Shown piece after piece: positions 48,361 to 58,349 of a stretch of 64,000 nucleotides of DNA (the first letter of the stretch is position 1; each line of letters begins with the position of its first letter). The stretch covers positions 1,237,199 to 1,301,198 of the forward strand of contig JAJEKV010000028.1 in the NCBI GenBank assembly GCA_021234155.1, written 5' to 3'. The translations under genes were made by a program, and so were the position numbers. The notes beneath the pieces are model-generated. The model searched no databases. It was not told the DNA's origin and worked only from the letters and a program-made list of their open reading frames with translations. The stretch comes from Isoetes taiwanensis. Taxonomy: Eukaryota; Streptophyta; Lycopodiopsida; Isoetales; Isoetaceae.

Positions 48361-48779
48361 GGCTCGTGAAACCTATAATCCCATGAGTTTCAAGCTGTCA
48401 TATTGCATGATTTTCATATTGAAGGGATGATGCTCCTCTTGTTCTAAAGTTCTCCAAATGTTAGTGCTCACAGCCCTCTCTTACCATCTCATACACTTTC
48501 TCATACTTCTATATCCGCTCCACAATCCTTCATTAGTCCTTCTTGAACTTCTGATATGTCGGAGTCTCGATGAGCCGATGATGATAATGGTAGCACATGG
48601 ATGTGTCTAGGATCACACCTCCTTTGCAGCATTACTAAATCTTGGACTATCATACTTAGGATATTGTACCTTGATGATTCTTATTCTTGTTTTACCTTCT
48701 GAGATGATCCTACCACTTATGATAGAGGCGGTTGCTTCTCCCGCGAGGTGGAAATTGGAAACTGACTATGGATCTTTGA

Positions 48780-49650
48780 ATATGATTCTTTAATCAATAA
48801 AGGGAACTTGGGAAGTTGATAGAATTGTCCTTTGGAAGGAGAGAATGATTAAATACAAGTGGACATTAGAACCATCTCGAGGCTGATGGTACTTTTGTTA
48901 AATTTAAAGCTTGCTTGGTTGCAAAAGGTTACTCTCAAGTTCTGAGGGAGTTGATTATCTTTGAAACTTTCTCACACATAGTTAGGCTAACTACATGAGG
49001 GGTTCTTTTAGCATTTACTTGTTGCCCATGATTTGGAAGTACATGGGATGGATGTCAAGAGGCTTTTCTTAATGGTGATCTTCAAGAAGAAATTTACATG
49101 GAGCAGCTTGAGTTGGATATGTTGTTCAAGGAGAGCTATAGTATATGGGTTCATGAAGAATCCTCTAAGGCATGGTGCCAAAGATGAACTTAATTTCCCC
49201 ATTATATTGGGATATCTCCCTAATGCAATGATTGAATCCCTTATATGTCAAGGATGTAGTGGGCCGATTTGTTATTATAGCTCTATATGTTGAGGATGAT
49301 CTTGATATCAATTTTCTGATCAAGTCAAGTGAGATCTTTCGATGGCCTTTAAGGATAGTTGATCTTGGGGCAATCCTTTCATGCTTGGGGTGAAGTGACT
49401 AGAGATAGAAGCAAGGATGATTGCGATTCGATCAAAATAGAATATATTGATGATATGGTTAAAAAGTTTGGTTTGGAACATGCCAAGAGCCAAATTACAC
49501 CTTTGCATAAGCTCTAGGAAGTGTTCTTTGTCTACTTTAGATTCTCTCTTTCAGTCAGGTGAGACTTGGATGAAATGAGTTCCATATACTAGTCTTGTTG
49601 GAGCCTTGATATAGTTGGCTCATGCTACTAGATCTGGCATAAACTGCGGC
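48780..49650 (+). pseudogene. Copia element 2 reverse transcriptase remnant
   Basis: Pieces in order: KGTWEV-like then RRMIKYKWTLE (about 48,840), FKACLVAKGYSQV (about 48,900-48,940), LEVHGMDVK and RLFLNGDLQEEIYMEQ in adjacent frames (about 49,030-49,100, motif A Asp in MDV), LGYLPNA (about 49,205) and an ALYVEDDLDI-like box near 49,285 equivalent to YVDD. Then MLGV..LEIEA, an IDDMVKKFG-like run at about 49,450 and VPYTSLVGALI. Typical copia RT, inactive as read. Confidence 0.75.
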
Positions 49651-49799
49651 TAACACATTGGGTCAATTTGCTCACGGGATCAGGACATCAAACATTGGCA
49701 AAGCTGGCCCGGCGAGTTTTTAGATTATTCAAAAGGGCACTAACAATTATGGACTTTTCTATAAGAAAGCAAGACCACCATACTTCTCTTACTCTTTAT

Positions 49800-50270
49800 G
49801 GTTATCGCGGGGAGTACTGATTGGGCTTGAGATAATGACCTTTGGGATCTTGTGAGGGCTTGTTTTTTTCTTTGATAAGTCTCTTGTTTCACAGTTTTAG
49901 TATTAAGAAGCGAGTGTGGTGTGTGTTTTCAAGCATTTGAGTATATTCTTTGCTTCTTTTAGCGAGTCTAAGAACTTGTTTTGGTTGCGAATGTTGGAAT
50001 GTTTTTAACAAGTGCAATTGTAGTAGGCAAGCTGTGTAGCTGATAACCGGTACTATCAATTTGTCTCAAGATGAGAGTCTTACACTCCTAGATCTAAGCA
50101 CATTGAAGTCCATTATCATTATGTGAAGCTAAGAGGGTAGGGCGATTGTCTTGGGTACTTGCGGAATCTATGGTTCGCGGATATCTTTACAGGAAATCAT
50201 TAGGTCCGAGAAGAAACATCTTCAATTTTCTATATCTCTTAGGAATTGTTGGAGAGTGATCATTATACTT
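49800..50270 (+). pseudogene. Copia element 2 RNase H remnant
   Basis: GFVFFFDKSLVS-like (about 49,855-49,890), LFWLRMLE (about 49,975), a DN-TINLS-like block (about 50,040-50,070), then YTPRSKHIEVHYHYV (about 50,080-50,125) and a final ADIFT-like piece near 50,180 with LQFSISLGIVGE (about 50,220-50,260). The SKHI.VRYH motif and ADIxTK ending are diagnostic of copia RNase H. Confidence 0.75.
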
Positions 50271-50288
50271 GGCTAGTCGATTTAATGC

Positions 50289-50345
50289 ACGCTAGGGTTT
50301 TCCCTCGAAAACCAGAAGAGTACAGGGGTTTTTCATCCTGGTAGT
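50289..50345 (-). repeat. Leader-like motif after RNase H of copia element 2
   Basis: On the minus strand reads GGATGAAAAACCCC...GAGGGAAAACCCTAG, the same motif as at 21.7, 37.3 and 61.3 kb. Here it lies between the RNase H end and the PPT of an identified copia element. Confidence 0.6.
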
Positions 50346-50435
50346 AATACTTCCTATTAGATCAAGGTCCTTGAAATTAGGCATGTTAGGTTGCACCCAC
50401 TTGGTCTAGCTGTTTAGATGTGAGACCAAGATTGT

Positions 50436-50443
50436 AGGGGGGG
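50436..50443 (+). promoter_or_regulatory. Polypurine tract of copia element 2
   Basis: AGGGGGGG immediately before the TG of the 3' LTR, the expected site where plus-strand cDNA synthesis is primed. Confidence 0.8.
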
Positions 50444-50620
50444 TGTTCGAGGCATTCTAGGCCTCACAATTATAATTGTCTGTTATTAGCATCTCTATCT
50501 TCTTATTATTAGATGCTTTGCCTTTTAGGCAAGATATATGCATTACATGAAAAGCATTAAAGTAATCATCTTGTGTATGCAACTCCTCTTGTTATTTACT
50601 TGTTATTAAATTATTCAATA
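50444..50620 (+). repeat. 3' LTR of copia element 2
   Basis: 177 bp, TGTTCGAGG...TTCAATA. It aligns end to end with the 5' LTR. Confidence 0.88.
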
Positions 50621-50625
50621 GATTA
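50621..50625 (+). repeat. Target-site duplication (right) of copia element 2
   Basis: GATTA, matching 44,940-44,944 and lying within the GATTATGCAGGAGAT sequence that codes DYAGD of the host element. Confidence 0.9.
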
Positions 50626-51068
50626 TGCAGGAGATATCCTTGATAGAAGATCTTGAACAGGGCATTGCTTCCTCCTACATGGGGGAGTAATATCATGGTG
50701 CAGTTGAAAGCAAAAAAGCCACAGCTGCATCAACCTATGAATTAGAGTATATGGCACTGTGTAGTGCTGCTAAAGAATGCATCTGCCTTAGAAGACACTT
50801 GAATGAGATGTATGTGCCTCAAAACAATGCCACCACCATATTCAATGATCACAGTGCTGCAGTATCTCTAGCTAAAAATCCTACAAATTTCTTGAAGGCA
50901 AAACACATAGACGTTTAGTTCCATTTCACTCGTGAAAAGGTGATGAAGGGGGAGATTAAGGTACAACACACAAGAACATATCAAATGACTGCAGACATCT
51001 TCACAAAACCTTTGAGCAAGAAAAGGTTTCATGAGTGCATTACAGAATTAGGCATGGTGGAAGTTTGA
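50626..51068 (+). pseudogene. Copia element 1 RNase H, C-terminal part
   Basis: AGDILDRRS then GYCFLL-like and GGVISW sequence, KATAASTYELEYMALCSAAK (about 50,715-50,775), ECICLRRHLNEMYVPQNNAT, SAAVSLAKNPTNFLKAKHID, FHFTREKVMKGEIKVQHTRT, MTADIFTKPLSKKRFHECI and ELGMVEV before a stop at 51,066-51,068. Long stretches are in one frame. The RNase H Glu in ELEYM and Asp in FNDH (where DN is usual) are visible. This is the best-preserved coding region of element 1. Confidence 0.88.
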
Positions 51069-51153
51069 ACATGCTCCGTAAGCAAGGATTTCAATTCAAT
51101 TTATTTTCAGTTATTGCAAGCTTCAGTTCATTTTCAGCTATTGCATTCAGTAT

Positions 51154-51161
51154 GAGGGGGG
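51154..51161 (+). promoter_or_regulatory. Polypurine tract of copia element 1
   Basis: GAGGGGGG directly before TGTTAACAT, the 3' LTR start. Confidence 0.8.
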
Positions 51162-51404
51162 TGTTAACATTGTAGCTGTCATTGTTGACCAACATGTTAG
51201 GTCAATGATGTCATTTATATTGTATGGTTCAACCAGCTTTATTCTGGGCTACCAAGCTGGAACCGCCTTTTGGTTCCATAGGAAGATGCAATCGCTGATC
51301 TTGCCTTCAAGGAATACTGCCTATGAATGTAACAAGTATGCTATGAACAATACAAGATGTGTTGAGCCCTTCTTGTTGTTTTATGATCTCCTTTTATGTT
51401 AATA
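51162..51404 (+). repeat. 3' LTR of copia element 1
   Basis: 243 bp, starting TGTTAACATTG and ending ATGTTAATA. It aligns to both halves of the interrupted 5' LTR. It carries a segment with GCTTTATTCTGGGC that is missing from the 5' copy. Confidence 0.85.
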
Positions 51405-51839
51405 TTTAAGTGGTTGCGAAGGAACCCCTAGGGAAGGACCTAAACAAACGAAAACAAATAAACCCAGAAAAATAAAACTTGAAAACCCCAGGGAACGAAA
51501 GACGTCATTACATGTATAAAAATGCAAAGAGAAAAAATGATAACCAAGCAAAGGCAGTAATCAAATGCAATGAAGTGCGCCACAGAAAGCAATACATAAG
51601 CGTAAATCCTGAATCCACACGTGCCGGAAAAGATCAAATTGCAAATTGTTCGATACACGATGACTTATTGTTGAAAACGTATGAGAACTCGTTGTGGATG
51701 CAGATTAGAGATGCAAAAATGATAGAACGACGTTGATTACTATCCCACCAGTTAGAAAAAAAGAGAACCCAAGGTGCAGAATCCAAAACTTAATTTTGAG
51801 ACCAAAGAGTTGAAAAATTTACAAGATGCATACCAAAAA

Positions 51840-51965
51840 ATGGAAGACTAAATTGCCATGAGAAATTCAGAAGGAAGATAACAAGGATGTGAGAGGAAAC
51901 TAAGACAAAGGCTCTCCCGAAAATGGGGATCCGACGGTGTCAAATTGCCTGATTATCGTTTGAGT
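51840..51965 (+). repeat. Repeat family A/B/C, partial copy C
   Basis: GAGGAAACTAAGAC, CTCTCCCGAAAATGG, then GGATCCGACGGTGTCAAATTGCCTG corresponds to 37,935-38,060 of copy A, including half of its GATCCGAC hairpin; the second arm is mutated. Confidence 0.5.
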
Positions 51966-52272
51966 GTATTTAAAATTTTTAAAGCCATTGGATTAAGGAA
52001 TTTTATGAATAATATCCCATCAAACAACCTCTAGACCATTCGTTTCAAGAACCTTGGTAAGATGCCCATGCTCATCTGGGCATAGCAGCTATTCCAAAGG
52101 AGGGATAAGTGCTATGCCTAGGGGTCGTAGCCCACTAAAAATTCCGCACGGTTAGTACACAATCTTTCATTCAACATCACAATTCAAACTTCAATCCTAG
52201 TATGACCTCATTGACATTCCAAAGAGATACACAAGAGCCATATACCTATATATTGCACAAACAACACTACAT

Positions 52273-52973
52273 GGATAGGTTTAATACGCTGTACGTTTTA
52301 TAAGGAATACGTATGAATTGTATGATACGGCACATATTTGCCGTATAAAGCGTCAAATATGTAAAAAAATTTCGTCGAGGAAGATTTTGTGATATCGCGA
52401 AAACTTTTATTTAAGCTGATATCACGAAAACTTCTATTCGATGTCTGTAGTTTTTTCGCGTCACGTGAGGTAAAACAGCGTCACCTTGAAAAGCAAAAAG
52501 TTTAAGCATATCGCAGTATCACAATGGGACCTTACACGGCCTAACTATAAAAACAAACAAAAAGCCTAAAACTAACAAAAATTGGTTCTTGAGGCGGTTG
52601 GGAGGTATGGCCTTGAAGATACCTTCTTTAACGGCATAAAAACTAAAAACCCGCAGCGCCACACTTATAAAAAATTTGGCGTGCAGCGAAAACCTCCGAT
52701 TTGTGTCTGTAGAATTTTCCGCGTGTGAAACATCATAAAAGCGTGCAGGACACGGGGCCGGTTTGGCGATGCGAAATCTTTTCGCGTTATAGAAACTAAA
52801 GTTTTTGTACGTGCAGCAGCTGCAATTGAATTTTGGCATGACAAAATTGATCATTCGTCTGCGAATCTAAGCCGGCAACCTTAAAATACGTTAAATGCGT
52901 ATTTTATTAAAAAATACGTATTTTTTAACTTTATACGTCAGGAATTTGGATTTCATACGTACAGAACCTATCC
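52273..52973. mobile_element. Candidate MITE with inverted ends
   Basis: GGATAGGTTT...CTGTACGT at the left end (52,273-52,298) is matched inverted at the right end by ACGTACAGAACCTATCC (52,957-52,973). Inside are many palindromes: ATACGGCA-CATATT-TGCCGTAT near 52,325-52,347, AAAATACG...CGTATTTT near 52,882 and AAAAATACGTATTTTT near 52,908. GATATC-CGAAAACTT occurs twice near 52,391-52,435. No coding capacity. No clear target duplication was seen, so classification as a MITE is tentative. Confidence 0.4.
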
Positions 52974-53112
52974 CTGCACCACTATACATTATTGAAGAAA
53001 CTCTAACTGAGTGAGCCAGAAAGAACATGTATTGCAATAAGCACCAAGTTGAGCATTCTAATATCTATGTGCTCCTGCAAGCACTAAAACACAAAGAACT
53101 TATATATCCACA

Positions 53113-53301
53113 TCAAAACTTAGAAACACACAAGCCAAAACATATATCAGCCACTAGTTCATGGGTGGCCCTGATTGCGCATGCCTTATAACAAGATCCA
53201 CCTGGCAAATTTTCTGGATTAGCAAGGCCTTTGCAAAAGGAAACTCGCATTGGGGTGCAAGTGTACTCTGGCGGCACCAATTGTTTCCCATTCCCACACA
53301 C
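53113..53301 (-). other. Unrecognised short open frame
   Basis: 62 codons on the minus strand with six cysteines (CGNGKQLVPPEYTCTPM, FCKGLANPENLPGGSCYKAC, DICFGLC). It lies downstream, on the same strand, of the Rep-like remnant at 54.1-54.5 kb and might be its last part, or an unrelated frame. Not recognised. Confidence 0.25.
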
Positions 53302-53689
53302 TAGATATAAGCTGATATCAATAGAAATAAAGAATACAACTTGAGTTGTAAGCCTCGGATATAGAGTGATCTTGCGTGACTATCAGGTAGGCCTCGTGCA
53401 CATGTGGCGCAACATTGGTGACCAGCTCTTGGGTAGAGAAAGCCTCTTTTCACTCATTTGGATACATACAAGGATCAGAATGGAAAGCATCAATCTCCGA
53501 GCTGATGAGCGATGGCAGCAAAGATAGGATTGCAAGATTCATATCAGCCTATGGATCTGAATCACTCTCCTTGATAAGCCTGCAACAACATGTTACCATA
53601 AACAAGAAGATGAACTCTGCAACAATCACAAACCAAGAAATCATATACCACAAACTGCAACTATAAGAAACATAGGTAAATTCTCTCAA

Positions 53690-54800
53690 CCACCTGCCAT
53701 GGTATGATCACCCATATGGATGGGGATATAGTCCACACCAGGCTCTAGATGACCACATCAGGGCTATAGTTAGGATCGTGTATGTCATCCTCTCATCACT
53801 AGGAATAGTATCATCCCAGTACCATCTATGGCCAGGTCCATTTCTCTCCACGGGGCACAAAGCTGTGGCGATACTTGTTATGGTATTAGTATTAAAGGCG
53901 TACAATGACTAAGAATTCAACAAGACTCAGGATTGCTCTAACTTCCATGCTTATTAATATGAAGCTGACATTACAAGGCATAATTTCTGAGGCAGGGAAT
54001 AGCGTAAATTTCCCGTCTTATAAATCACAGCACAAAGTATATGTTAAGCTAGCAGTGAGCCTTCGATTGGCATGATAATTAACAAAATGAGGCATTTTAT
54101 TTAGAGGTTCTTGTTAATACATTACAACAAGGTTTACTTTGCATCCTGACCACCCCACCTCAAATATAAGTCCTCTTTCTCAATTACAGATTCACTATGG
54201 ACTTGCCAAAGTCCTTCATGCAGTAACCTACCATGCACTCAAATCAGTATAATCTGTTCTTTAGTACACCTCTAGGAGGTTCTGACGGCCAATTCATGTC
54301 CTTCTTGATGGCCTCATTCATAGCCCTGGGAGACTTGTAATGGACCCTAAAAACAACCTGACAATGTAAATGATCTACAAAATCACCTCGTTCAAGTGCC
54401 ATTGCTCCTGCCAAGCACTTCTATCATAGAAACAGACCATAGCATCATAGAAGTTCTAATATGTCCTGGCCTCCCCAACATCCTGCTGGCGTGTAGCTCC
54501 CAATCTGTCCCGGATCGGGCCACAGCAGATGAACCTCAATTTTACGTGGAACTTGGGAGATGGGGGATAGCCCAACTAACTCACTGCCCTTTCTCCAGCA
54601 TACTTACAAATCGAACTGTCACGCTGCATACTTGACAAATCACTGGCTTTTACAAATCCAGACCTTTCGAACTAGAGGTCCACAAACCAGGTTTTGGATT
54701 GCCCTACAACCTCTGTCACCATCGCTTGAAAACCAGCCTACATCTCTACATGTCCTAAACAAATTTAAGTAATACAAGGTCACATGACCATTAAGGAGTT
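53690..54800 (-). pseudogene. Rep-like HUH endonuclease remnant
   Basis: The core lies at about 54,130-54,460 on the minus strand. It has ALERGD, then DHLHCQVVF at about 54,346-54,372, whose H-hydrophobic-H and following Q fit the metal-binding HUH motif. About 50 residues later GYCMKD (about 54,208-54,225) has the Y-x-x-K arrangement of the nicking tyrosine motif. Between them SPRAMNEAIKKDMNW is an amphipathic helix-like stretch. One stop and at least one shift separate the motifs. After the tyrosine, ESVIEKEDLY continues in the next frame. Rep proteins of rolling-circle replicons, Helitrons and Replitrons share these motifs. No helicase region was seen, which argues against Helitron. Family placement is inferred from motifs alone. 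Confidence 0.5.
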
Positions 54801-55160
54801 CGATCCATCTTTCAGCATATCAGAGCCATTATTCACAAGGCAAAAAATGATAGGTTTTTCAACCATTATACAATTTAGCAAGTTATATTTAGAACTTTGG
54901 AAACCTTTAGCAAGGATTTTTGGACCCCTAAAATATCCAATCATATCTTAAGGCAAAGGATCAAATGTCATGGAAATTTCGAACTCAACAATTCTCAATT
55001 GTAGCTTTGCAACAAAGTTTATTTCCCAAAAGCGACCTTTACACATCTTTTGTGTACAACCTTGTTAAGCTTGGAGGCCGTAGAAATATTTTTGCGGATT
55101 GAATTTCATGTTTCAAATATTGTTTTTAGACCATACTAATCTCTGCGTCCATTTAAGATA

Positions 55161-55720
55161 ATCCCATGATCCAGAGACATGGGATCGCCGATCTAGAATA
55201 GGACGAGCATGCATATTTTGCATGCATCGCGAGGCTGGCGTAATGCTAGATTCACGGTTGGGAGTTACATTTATTTTAGGCGTTTACCTTCGACTTCTCA
55301 TCGTGACTTCCTCTTCTCTCCGTGATTTTTATTCTCTTTGAATTGTTTCCGAGGCGAGGGAGGGCTTCTTCACCTTTAGTTTTGGCCAGATTTAGGCGTT
55401 TCTTTCATGTTGTCCTTTCACCGACCTTTAGCCTTCATCCACCGTGACCGTCCCTCGATTTTTGGTTTGTTAAGGAAGTCACTTTGGTATTGAGGCCGGT
55501 TTTATTTGGTTTCATGCGAGTCCCATTCTAGAATCCCATCGTCCAGAGACATCGGATCGCCATTCTAGAATGGAGACGAGCATCTATATTTACATGCATG
55601 CGGGCGCTTATGCTAGATTACAGTTGGGAGTTAGCTATTTTAAGTGGCGTTTAAGCAAACTTCTCATCGGCTTCCTCTTCTCGGTACACTTATTCTCTTT
55701 GAACCCACCCTCCCCCTTCT
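55161..55720 (+). repeat. Direct duplication, offset about 370 bp
   Basis: AATCCCATGATCCAGAGACA at 55,161 recurs as AATCCCATCGTCCAGAGACA at 55,531. Both copies continue with GGATCGCC, TCTAGAAT, GACGAGCAT, TGCTAGATT, GTTGGGAGTTA, ACTTCTCATCG, TTCCTCTTCTC and TATTCTCTTTGAA. The first copy contains the inverted pair TCCCATG/CATGGGA. Could be a tandem duplication or paired short LTRs; no coding content. Confidence 0.6.
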
Positions 55721-57100
55721 TTTGTTATTTATGGCACTTTGTAGCACTGGCGTAATCAACCTCCACTCACAGGAGGTTTGTTTGTCTTATTTGTTTTGTT
55801 GGTGATGTGCAGTACACCGAGGTTAGCGGCGGCATCACATTTCGACTTTTCATTAAATTATAAGGTTTTGGGGCGATTTTTTATGCTATGTTTGTCCAAA
55901 CCCCTTGCCGAGGCTATCACTAAAGGAGTTTTTTTCCTCCGAAAACGAAAGTGAGGTTTTTAATCACGGTGATAAAGCTTCAGTGAGGTACTATGAGTCT
56001 CTATTAGCATTGTATTTTGTTGGGGTCAGAGAATGATATAATTGGATTTTCCCTTTATTTTTTATGGGTAAATTTACAGCATGGTAATGCATTACCACTA
56101 TCCCTCATTGTAGAAAATACAGCGAGATGAATGAGAAGCAAGTCCTAAATTAGGTTTTTATTTGGTTTCATAAAATTACATTCTAAATTAGCAAAGTAGA
56201 GCTCATTTATGAGCGACTATGTCCATATTTATTGGAAACAAAACTTCCAACCTCCAATATATCATAATGCATGTTAACACTTGTATAATGTCTCACCAAA
56301 TCACCTTGCTTGGGGAGCACATATATAGGCAGGTCTGAGTGCACAAAGCATTATTATCTAACCCGGTAGTATCACTTTTGATTTTATAAATAAACTACAC
56401 TATTAAAGTAAAAGGAGCAAGGCACATATAAATCATCCCAATGAGCCAAGTATGAGCCTTTGCAAAACACTAGCATTTAAAAGATGCCTTGAAGCCAATG
56501 TTAGGTTTTGAGCCCTGGAACCAACCATAAATGCAAAAACATAACGGCAATGTATTTACCTTGGTACGAGAGCTTCCCTACCATTCTAGGCCATGAGAAG
56601 GATATTCATTTAGGACATAACCATTCCAATTTAATACGAAGCGGATTTTTTCAGCCTAACTCTCACATTTCTCTTGTAGTGTTTCAACACTTACACGACC
56701 TTCTTGAAGTATTGTACTCACATTTTCAATCACCTTTGCAAAGCTACCGATTAATACCGTTTCATTCCTATCATAGAAAACAAATCTGATTTAAGACATT
56801 CTACAACATCAATTAAAATAACAAAATAAATAAAATAGTGACTTATACACACGTATCACTAGGATTTTTGAAAAACATTGAAGACGATTGCATGATATCA
56901 TGGTTTGATTTCAATTCCAGATTTATACACGTCATCAAACATTTCACGTGAACCATGACGCATTAAAGGTTGTCCCACAATGACACCAAGCGACTTTTAT
57001 TTTCAGTTACATTTGTTTTAATAGGTACCTATTCAATTAAGGTATATTGTCATACTTACGTTGAAAAACTAGTCATAGAAAAACTTTACAGAAAAAAAAC
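55721..57100. other. No recognised gene
   Basis: AT-rich sequence. One plus-strand frame of 93 codons (56,508-56,789) contains HEKDIHLGHNHSN and a histidine-rich tail, but no family was recognised. Confidence 0.3.
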
Positions 57101-57104
57101 TACA

Positions 57105-57162
57105 ACAGAACTAGAAACAAACTAACAAACTAACTACAAACTAACTAACAAACAAACTAACC
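57105..57162 (+). repeat. AACTAACAAACT simple repeat
   Basis: Irregular alternation of AACTAACA, AACTAACT and AACA over about 58 bp. Confidence 0.75.
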
Positions 57163-57880
57163 TTTTATGACTTCGGGGGTTTTACTGTGACCGATACTAA
57201 TACGTAAAACCAACATCAATTTGGAACATTTGCCTAAGCCAACCTACTAACAAGAACTTAGAGCCTGATTTTCGAAACATTCCCTTCCACTCAATACCCC
57301 TACACACTTGCTTATGTACTTCATCGACCACCTAAGACTTTACAGCACTAATCACAGTATTTCTTATTGTACCATGCTTACAAATACAACAAAATTAAAA
57401 CATATAATTACAAAAGGAAATAAAGCGAGAAAATCAAGATACTTACATCACTTTTGGAGAGTGTGGTGCGATGAAGACAAATACTTTCTGCCGTCTCATT
57501 CTCATGGTACCACGAGAAGATGTCTCAATAGACATTTAGAGAGTAAAAAATCACATCCAATTCATGTGTCGCACTTCATTGTGACCTAAAACTTTCTTCT
57601 GATATTTAGTCATTGATACATCATAATTTTTTGCTTAACCTTTCATTGTATTCAAAACATTCTACACCCTCTATATTACTTGAAATGTGAAAAGACTTTC
57701 ACCATCTGTGTGAGTACAGCAGCGTAGGCTCCAACATACCACCTAAAACAAGTGATTTGACACAGGTGGCTATGTTAAACCATAATCTATATTCTCCTAC
57801 ACGTATTAAAGCACATGGCGTATTAAACACAGCATGCTTGAGCACCTTAATGTGAAGCCACCTTAGTGGGTATGTTTTGA
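57163..57880. other. No recognised gene
   Basis: Sequence leading into the minisatellite. A 93-codon plus-strand frame (57,308-57,589) has no recognised domain. Confidence 0.3.
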
Positions 57881-57884
57881 AACT

Positions 57885-58105
57885 GCTTGGCATGTTTGAG
57901 CACAGGTGGCATGTTTGGGCTCCCTGCTTAGCATGTTTGAGCCAAGTGGCATGTTTTAAGGGCTCCCTGTGGCATGTTGGAGCCTCCGTGGCATGTTTGA
58001 GCCCGGTGGCATGTTTGGGTATATGTGGCATGTTGGAGCCCGTGGCATGTGGAACCCTGCCAATGTTTGACCTGGTGGCATGTTGTGCCCTAGGTGGCGT
58101 CGTCC
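57885..58105 (+). repeat. GTGGCATGTTTGAGC minisatellite
   Basis: At least ten variants of GTGGCATGTTTGAGC(C), with spacers of 0-17 bp such as GGGCTCCCTG, run through about 220 bp. Because of the repeat, frames stay open on both strands: plus 57,877-58,293 (138 codons, repeated VACL/CGML-like peptides) and minus 57,699-58,247 (182 codons, repeated KHATxL and NMPxGS-like peptides). These frames are best explained as by-products of the repeat. Confidence 0.8.
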
Positions 58106-58349
58106 AGGTGGTTGGTGCCCCTGGGTGGTACATACATATTCTAAGCGAGGTGCACCACAGGCGCCGCACATTACGTTGGATTAAATTAAGTCTGACCAGA
58201 TGCATTATGTTGGGGCCTCTGAAGCCCTCGTTGGAGCTTATAGTCATTTATGATTGGACCGCTATGATTTTGAAGCGCAAAATCTGTTCCTAGGTTTTGA
58301 GGGAATGTGCTCCAGAACCTTTATACATCTTTGCACAAGATTTTTAGAA

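Larger units (their letters stand above)
44945..50620 (+). mobile_element. Copia element 2, complete with LTRs and target duplication
   Basis: Flanked by GATTA on both sides. LTRs are 44,945-45,132 and 50,444-50,620, both starting TGTTCGAGGCATTCTAGGCC. A TGGTATGG primer-site-like sequence starts at 45,133 and a purine tract AGGGGGGG ends at 50,443. Internal order is integrase, RT, RNase H (copia). By eye the LTRs differ at about six positions plus one gap of about 11 bp. The coding part is full of stops and shifts. It inserted in the same orientation into the RNase H of copia element 1 and is therefore younger. RNase H wording (SKHIEVHYHYV) differs from element 1 (AKHIDV-FHFTREKV), so they are different families. 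Confidence 0.9.
38272..51404 (+). mobile_element. Copia element 1, nested host of other insertions
   Basis: A Ty1/copia retrotransposon in the plus orientation. Parts in order: 5' LTR (38,272-39,467, interrupted), primer-binding site, gag (39,740-40,145), protease start (about 41,020), GAG-pre-integrase and integrase (41,160-41,940), RT N-terminal part (42,520-42,830), RT C-terminal part and RNase H start (44,641-44,939), RNase H end (50,626-51,068), PPT (51,154-51,161) and 3' LTR (51,162-51,404). PR-IN-RT order identifies copia. Removing the four intrusions described separately leaves an element of about 3-4 kb. LTR ends are TGTTAACAT...ATGTTAATA, a near-perfect 9-bp inverted pair. No matching target duplication was seen at its own ends. 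Confidence 0.85.

Noticed and set aside
57699-58247. Minus-strand ORF of 182 codons as a protein gene
   Set aside because: Its length comes from the GTGGCATGTTTGAGC minisatellite; the encoded peptide repeats follow DNA units and have no recognisable fold.
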